From: Cyprinus carpio
Lineage: Eukaryota; Chordata; Actinopteri; Cypriniformes; Cyprinidae
Reading direction: 5' to 3'
Length of the DNA: 64,000 nucleotides
NCBI RefSeq assembly: GCF_018340385.1
Contig: NC_056602.1
Coordinates: 19,323,684-19,387,683 of the forward strand
The notes under the pieces were generated by a model. The model saw only the letters and a program-made list of their open reading frames with translations, did not search any database and was not told where the DNA came from. This document shows positions 58,493 through 64,000 of the stretch, one piece after another. The position numbers and the translations under genes are program-made. The first letter of the stretch is position 1; each line of letters opens with the position of its first letter.

Positions 58493-61400
58493 AATAAGTT
58501 AGTAAAACGGCAGGGGAAGGGTTAGTTCACTCTAAGAGGAAAATTCTGTCATTTACTCATGTCACATATCTTTTCTCCATTTCTTTCCCTTCATTTTCTC
58601 AGTAACACAGGAAAAAAAAAAATGTTTAAGAGGATGGCGATTTGTTCTTTTTTGGAGACAAACAGTCTTGACAGTAGACAAATAGAAATAGTCTATATGA
58701 CTTCTGTATTGTGAAGTTTTATGTGAAGAACAGTTTGAAATCAGTCATCTTTGACTAAAAATTATGTGTTTTTGCAGTTCATACCTGATGCATTTTTGAT
58801 CCGCACAAGAACATGCGGCATGCTCAGTAAGAAACTGCACAGAAACTCTTTAGCTCAGTTCAGCACAGTTCTGGCATGTACTGTCAACACAGCAGGTTTG
58901 AATATGCGAACATGAGCAAGATTTCAGAGCTTTAGGACAGTCTTCCATGCCTCCTTACAGCACCAGGTCTATTCCTGTGTGTCCTGAACTCTGTCTTGGT
59001 TTAGCTGCAGTTGTTAAAAGCTTAACTGACCATTGGAAGCAATGTTAAAAACGGGACATCTAGTAATGGTTGTTTTGAAATTATATTTTATTTACTGAAA
59101 TGAGAAGTTCAGGTCTTTTAGAAGTTATCTTTGTTGTGTGAATTGTGTCCCTTTGGTCTTTGTAAACATGGCCATGGCAAATTAATACATAAATAATTTT
59201 GTTTCATCCATTTCATTTGAAGGATTTTTTGTTCTTCTCATTGCCGTCATTCTTCAAATAACTGTCTTTTTCGTTCCCGTTCTGCTCTCTCTCTGAAACC
59301 ACACATTTGTCTGCCTCATTTCGTTCAGGCCACCCATCAAATATGCGACCATATCTAGACAATGTATGTTTACAGCAATAAACAAATTAAACATAACAGA
59401 GCTGCAACAACAACAGGAGCATGAGTGAAATAAGCCTACTGGCATGAATGGAAATGGCAGATGGAAGTAAGGAGTGCCGCCCAGGAGACACATATCACAT
59501 AGATAACTGATGCCAGCCCAACTGCATCTGACAGGAGGCTGTGATATTTAATCAGACCTAGCACTGAATCAACACCACTGCCAGCTGCAATTCAAATCCC
59601 TTTATATAACCCAAATGCCAATTAGCTGGAAATAGCACAGCACCACACCCTGTTGTCAAACTATTACATTATGATGTGTTGGCAGAGTCTTAGGTTGGCG
59701 ACCTGACAGTAACGGGGTAGGTGTGTGACAGTGTGCGGTTCATAATCCATTGCTGAAATTTGCTTGTAATGTAACTTCTAAATTCAGAGATGGGAAATAG
59801 AGTGTATAGACATCTTTCTGCCACTGATAGCTGTGCATGGTCTTTCTATAGAATTTGGCAGTTCTCAGTATTGAGAACTTGACTGCACTAGTAAAAAAAA
59901 AAAAAAAAAAAAAAAATTCTTTATTGTCATCTGTGGTTCCATGAAGAAACTTTAACATTCATGCAGCCTTTCTAGTGGACCAAAAGGTTCTTTACAGTGG
60001 AAAAATAGAAAGATAATTAAAATGAGTGTACAACTCAATTTCAAAATGTAATTTGTGGAAAATTACAGAGTGCATTTGCATTTGCAGATGGCAATGAATG
60101 GCTGTATTGTACGAATGAGTATAGTTTGGGCATATACTGGACTCTGTTTAAAAAAATAAAAAAAAAAAAATAGACATGCAATATACAGTATTATTTGGTT
60201 GGTCAGTATTTTTATTTTTTTTATTTTTTTTATTTTATTAATTTTAATTTTAAAAAATAAATACTTATAAATTAATTGTGATTGTAATTGTAACTCTGTC
60301 GATTACAAGGTTGTGATGCCTAAATTCACTTTTTTTGTAGTGTTTAAAATGATTGATTTTAGTTGTTTTATTTGAATTTATTCAGACAAAATAGCATATT
60401 ATTTCAATACAGGTAATTAATCAGTTATCTGCCATATAATTTAAATAGTTATTGGCTTACTGGTATCAGTAAGCTTATAACTTTTTGTGCTACTTTATTA
60501 AACATTAAATACTGACAGGATTTTGGGCTTGAAATAACATTTTATGTATGGCAAACTACATATTTGGCTTCTTTCCTTTCAAATTTAAAAGAGGTTTAGA
60601 TAACACTGCGTTGATTATACATTTGGACTGCTAGATTTGCTGTTTCACACTTCATTAGAAACTGTGAACATTGATTGAATGGTGCAACATCATAAAAAAC
60701 CAATAAGCCAGAGCGTAGTTATAAAGTTGCCTTGGGAATTCAGAAATAATGGTAAATATAATGGAATTTCATAACAAAATCAGTGTTGTGGTGTCAGCGA
60801 GAGTGAAAAGCAGGAAGTGTTGGTGATGTTTTGTATTCTCCAAAGACCTTCCATTGTCCCTCAAAGTCTGTTGTCCCTCAGCATGGAGTTTGCCTAGTCT
60901 AATTGTATTTTCCTATACATTTCAGGTTGTGGCAAGTCAAAATGATGTTCTCACGTCATGGGCAATGATAACAAAGTAACTACATCTGAAAAAAGTAATC
61001 TCTCCTCAAACTCCTGCTAAATTTTGACCTCTCCCTGATGGTGTTAAAGGGGATTATGTGTGAGAGGCTTCTGTGGAAAGCAAACGAAGTTTGAAACGCA
61101 AGTGAAAAGGAGAGAGAGAAAGTTCCACTCAGCTCCACATCACTTTCCGCAAACCATTTTCCAACACCTGCTACTAGCTGTAGATGACACATGAACTGTT
61201 CCATTTGATAGCACAACTGGATCTCTGAAAGCCAAAGCCGCCTAAGTAATGACATCTCTGCAAAGCCTATATACACATTATCCCAGTGGAAATTAGCTGA
61301 TTTTATGAATGATTTGAATTCTATCAGGTTGAAGGAAACACGTGGCCCTTTAGCAAAACCGCATACCTGAAGAGATACTTTGAAGTGCTTGTGATTAGAG

Positions 61401-61920
61401 GCACCATATGCTGAGCAAGCCAGTTTCAAAGTTATTCAATCAGAGATGATTACAATTTTAGCACACCGTTTTGAATCCTAGCCAGGTCGTGTAAGCCTCA
61501 GTAAACATTTCAGTAAAAAAAAAAAAAAATCATTGCGAAATGCTCATATGTCAGAGTGACCTATTGCTAATCATTTAAATGGCTGCTGCTGCTTGTTGAA
61601 CTTTTTTTTTTTTTTTGCATGAATCATCAAATGCACTGTCCATTAATGTTAAGTACATACCACGCATGCTTCCTTAAGGAAATATAATCGGATTTAGAAG
61701 ATCAAACATGAGTAAGCATAATTTCAAATGTGTTTTTAAATACATACAAGAAAATATAAATATCTGTTCTTAAATAGTTTGAGCATTTCTCACTATTCTT
61801 ATGAATTCCTGAGAGAATTTATGGAGCTTGGATACTCTAATTGCTCTAGATCTTGATGACATTTTAATTAATGTACTAGTTCTTTTTTGGGTTAAATACA
61901 ACTTCAGCATTACACAAATT
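58488..61920. other. intergenic; one long minus-strand open frame
   Basis: AT-rich sequence with several poly-A/T tracts (for example 59893-59916). The 149-codon minus frame at 60980-61429 overlaps a repeat-poor block (61050-61440). It has no family resemblance and no splice context, so no gene is called. Confidence 0.45.
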
Positions 61921-61939
61921 CTCTCTCTCTCTCTCTCTC
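61921..61939. repeat. short (CT)n run
   Basis: About nine CT units directly 5' of the CTCF-like site. Confidence 0.9.
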
Positions 61940-61953
61940 CCACCAGGGGGCGC
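61940..61953 (+). promoter_or_regulatory. CTCF core consensus site
   Basis: ccaccagggggcgc fits every position of the CTCF core CCASYAGRKGGCRS. It lies about 40 kb upstream of the brinp3 promoter in a gene desert, where an insulator or loop anchor would be plausible. The motif match is direct; occupancy is inferred. Confidence 0.55.
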
Positions 61954-64000
61954 TAGTGTTATGAAACAGAATCACTCAAGGATTTTCTCTTCATGCAGTA
62001 TTTAGTTTTATTTTTTTTGCATCTATATAGTGGATCTAAAAATAGTTTGGAATGTGTAACCATGTTACATGTTATCAGGAAACGGGTATGGTCTAGCTGA
62101 CAGCCTTGGAAGTTAAAACTATTCTACTGTAACTCTGTCATGACCTGGTTTTCCAGGCTAATTCAGGGGGTCCATAGACCATGACAGAAAAACAGTGTAT
62201 ACAACCAAAAATAAAAAAAACAAATGAATTAATCAAACAAACAATTAACACAAACCAACACAAACTATACATACACACCCAAAATAAAAACATTAGTCTA
62301 TTCAACAAAAATAAACTTTAGTCTATTGAAACTTATTTCTCTTAATCTATTTTTCTATCATCTCATTAACCAGTGGTTGGAGCAGAAGATCTAACATTAA
62401 CTTGTAGGCTACAGTGAATTTTGTAAATGTTGTTCAAGAAACCTAAAACTTTAATTACTTTAAACAGGGCTGACAACTTTTAAGTTCAGCCTGGAGTGAG
62501 AATTCAGGAATAATTAGCAAGCCTGCGATTACTACCACTGAATGGATTTTCTGCAGTTATGTGACAGTGTTTTCAAGCTGCTGTCTTTCTATGGTTGAAA
62601 CCACTATTCATTCAGTACGTTGTAGTGTATCTTTCATCATGGATCAGATGTTTATTTAATGTTTATTTCATGCTAATTATCAAATGCACTCCTGCCTCGC
62701 TTGAACTGAGGCAATGCGAGGGTGCATGTGAACCGTCACGCCACTAAAGAGCTCCATAACTGCACTAATCATCATAAAAAATTAATAATAAATACAAAAT
62801 TAAAACTCAGACATTGTTTCCTATTACCAAAAATCACCTGCTCTGTGCTCTGTTGTGTCTGTCAGCTTGTTGTCTGTCTGTGGCCTCTCTGCTGTGTCAT
62901 GTTTTTCACTCTGTAAGAAAATGAACGTGTGGCGTGAGCGGCTGGAAATGGACAAGATGAAGGGCAATACGGAACCCCAGACGCGTCGCATAAATAATCT
63001 AAAATAAATGCTTCTTTCAGTACGATTAAACAAAGAAAATGAAATACATCTTAATTATTGGGGTGGCATCCGGGGTGGCTGATCAGATATCAGGGGTGTA
63101 CAGTGCCACCCTGGACGCCCCTCTGGTTCTGCCACTGTTCAATATCAAACAGTTTCCACTGATTTCATGTGAGTGCTTCAACAAAGTGATGACCTTAATA
63201 ATTATGTTTTTTAAACCCTCTGATCACACTGCTTCTGAAAATTTTGAGGTTAATAAGATTTTGTTTGAATATTTTTGAAAGTAGTCTTTTTGCTCACCAA
63301 TGCTGTATTTGATTTTTATATATACATGTACTTCTGTGATGGTCTTTACTCTAGTGTTCAGTGAAATCATTTCAATTGAAATGACTGTTAATTTAATTTG
63401 GTGCTGTTTTATTATTTCAATGTTGCAAAGAAGTTGCTTAATGTTTCTGTGAAAACCATTTGATAAATAGAAAAGGACAAAAATGATTTGAAATGGATTT
63501 TTGTCATAATGTAAAAGTTTGTACTCAAGTTCTCTTTCCTGAATGACCCCAAACTTCTAAATGGTAGTGTACAGTGCTATAAATATGTTTCTGTTCATTT
63601 TTACAGTTAACAGAAAATCGCTGTTAGCGGTAATGCTGCGGATTTCAACAATAGAGGTTCAGTTCTATTTAATCTGGAATATTAGTAATAGTAATAGTCA
63701 GTTACATTCTTAAAGTTCTACCTATTCAGCATCTCAGATCTTTTTGCACCGTGGAGTCAAGTTGAATAACAGGGAGCCAGTGTTAAATGTACTGCATGTT
63801 TTACATTTGCTTTATAAATTTTTGCATGCAAGGTCAAATACAAAACCGTGCTTTTGAGCTTCAGTTAAAGATACAACATAAAGTGAGCAAATGTGCTGCA
63901 TGACATTAGAATAGTCACAGTATGATGTGAAAAGCTGTCTACCAATAAGTGATAGCATCTTCCCTTACATTTTAGCACCAGCATGTTTGTCAGCACCTGT
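61954..64000. other. intergenic; diverged MITE near the right edge
   Basis: 62135-62187 has a short inverted repeat (ctgtcatg and catgacag). 63046-63135 contains a GC-richer string (gccaccctggacgcccctct) that may be a TE fragment. About 63270-63575 resembles a diverged copy of the AAAAGTTTGGGG MITE family (gctcaccaatgctgtatttg, then accccaaacttctaaatggt). No gene recognised. Confidence 0.5.

Overview
The window is vertebrate nuclear DNA, most likely from a cyprinid-type teleost (zebrafish, carp or goldfish relatives). The evidence is low GC, introns with GT/AG borders, long (CA)n, (AT)n, (TTTTA)n and (TTTTC)n arrays, three Tc1-type transposon relics, and many fold-back MITEs of kinds I know from cyprinid genomes. 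The species call is inference from repeat style. No bacterial, viral, CRISPR or operon-like content was seen.

Positions 1-21,860 hold the only gene I can support: a brinp3-like gene on the minus strand. It encodes a secreted or ER-lumenal neural MACPF-domain protein of the BMP/retinoic-acid-inducible neural-specific family. A GC-box/CCAAT promoter lies near 21,820-21,850. A non-coding first exon ends at a donor at 21,257, and six coding exons follow: 20,521-20,292, 11,065-10,878, 10,174-9,990, 3,674-3,569, 2,810-2,574 and 844-622. The reading phase is consistent across every junction (1,169 coding nt, 389 complete codons). The large last coding exon lies beyond the left edge. The introns contain MITEs, microsatellites and some unique stretches that look like conserved non-coding elements, plus two unexplained exon-like open segments (about 13,090-13,236 on plus and 8,010-8,194 on minus).

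Positions 21,860-64,000 are the 5' flank of that gene and look like a gene desert. They hold an almost complete but frameshifted Tc1 element (25,257-26,761), a 3'-truncated Tc1 of a second family (44,036-45,190) fused to a stretch of decayed coding-like sequence (about 45,370-46,240), and an internally deleted Tc1 of a third family (about 56,410-57,250). They also hold a MITE with TTAA ends nested inside another repeat (40,017-40,745), a dispersed duplication (27,563-28,062 and 32,360-32,774) with a separate 172-bp direct repeat around the first copy, and a strong CTCF-core match at 61,940-61,953. Several unique blocks resemble regulatory conserved elements, but conservation cannot be tested here.

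I did not find a clearly new biological system. The items most worth a second look are the decayed coding segment at 45.4-46.2 kb, the two intronic exon-like segments, the TTAA-flanked nested MITE, the duplicated segments at 27-33 kb, the leader uORF and the CTCF-like site.
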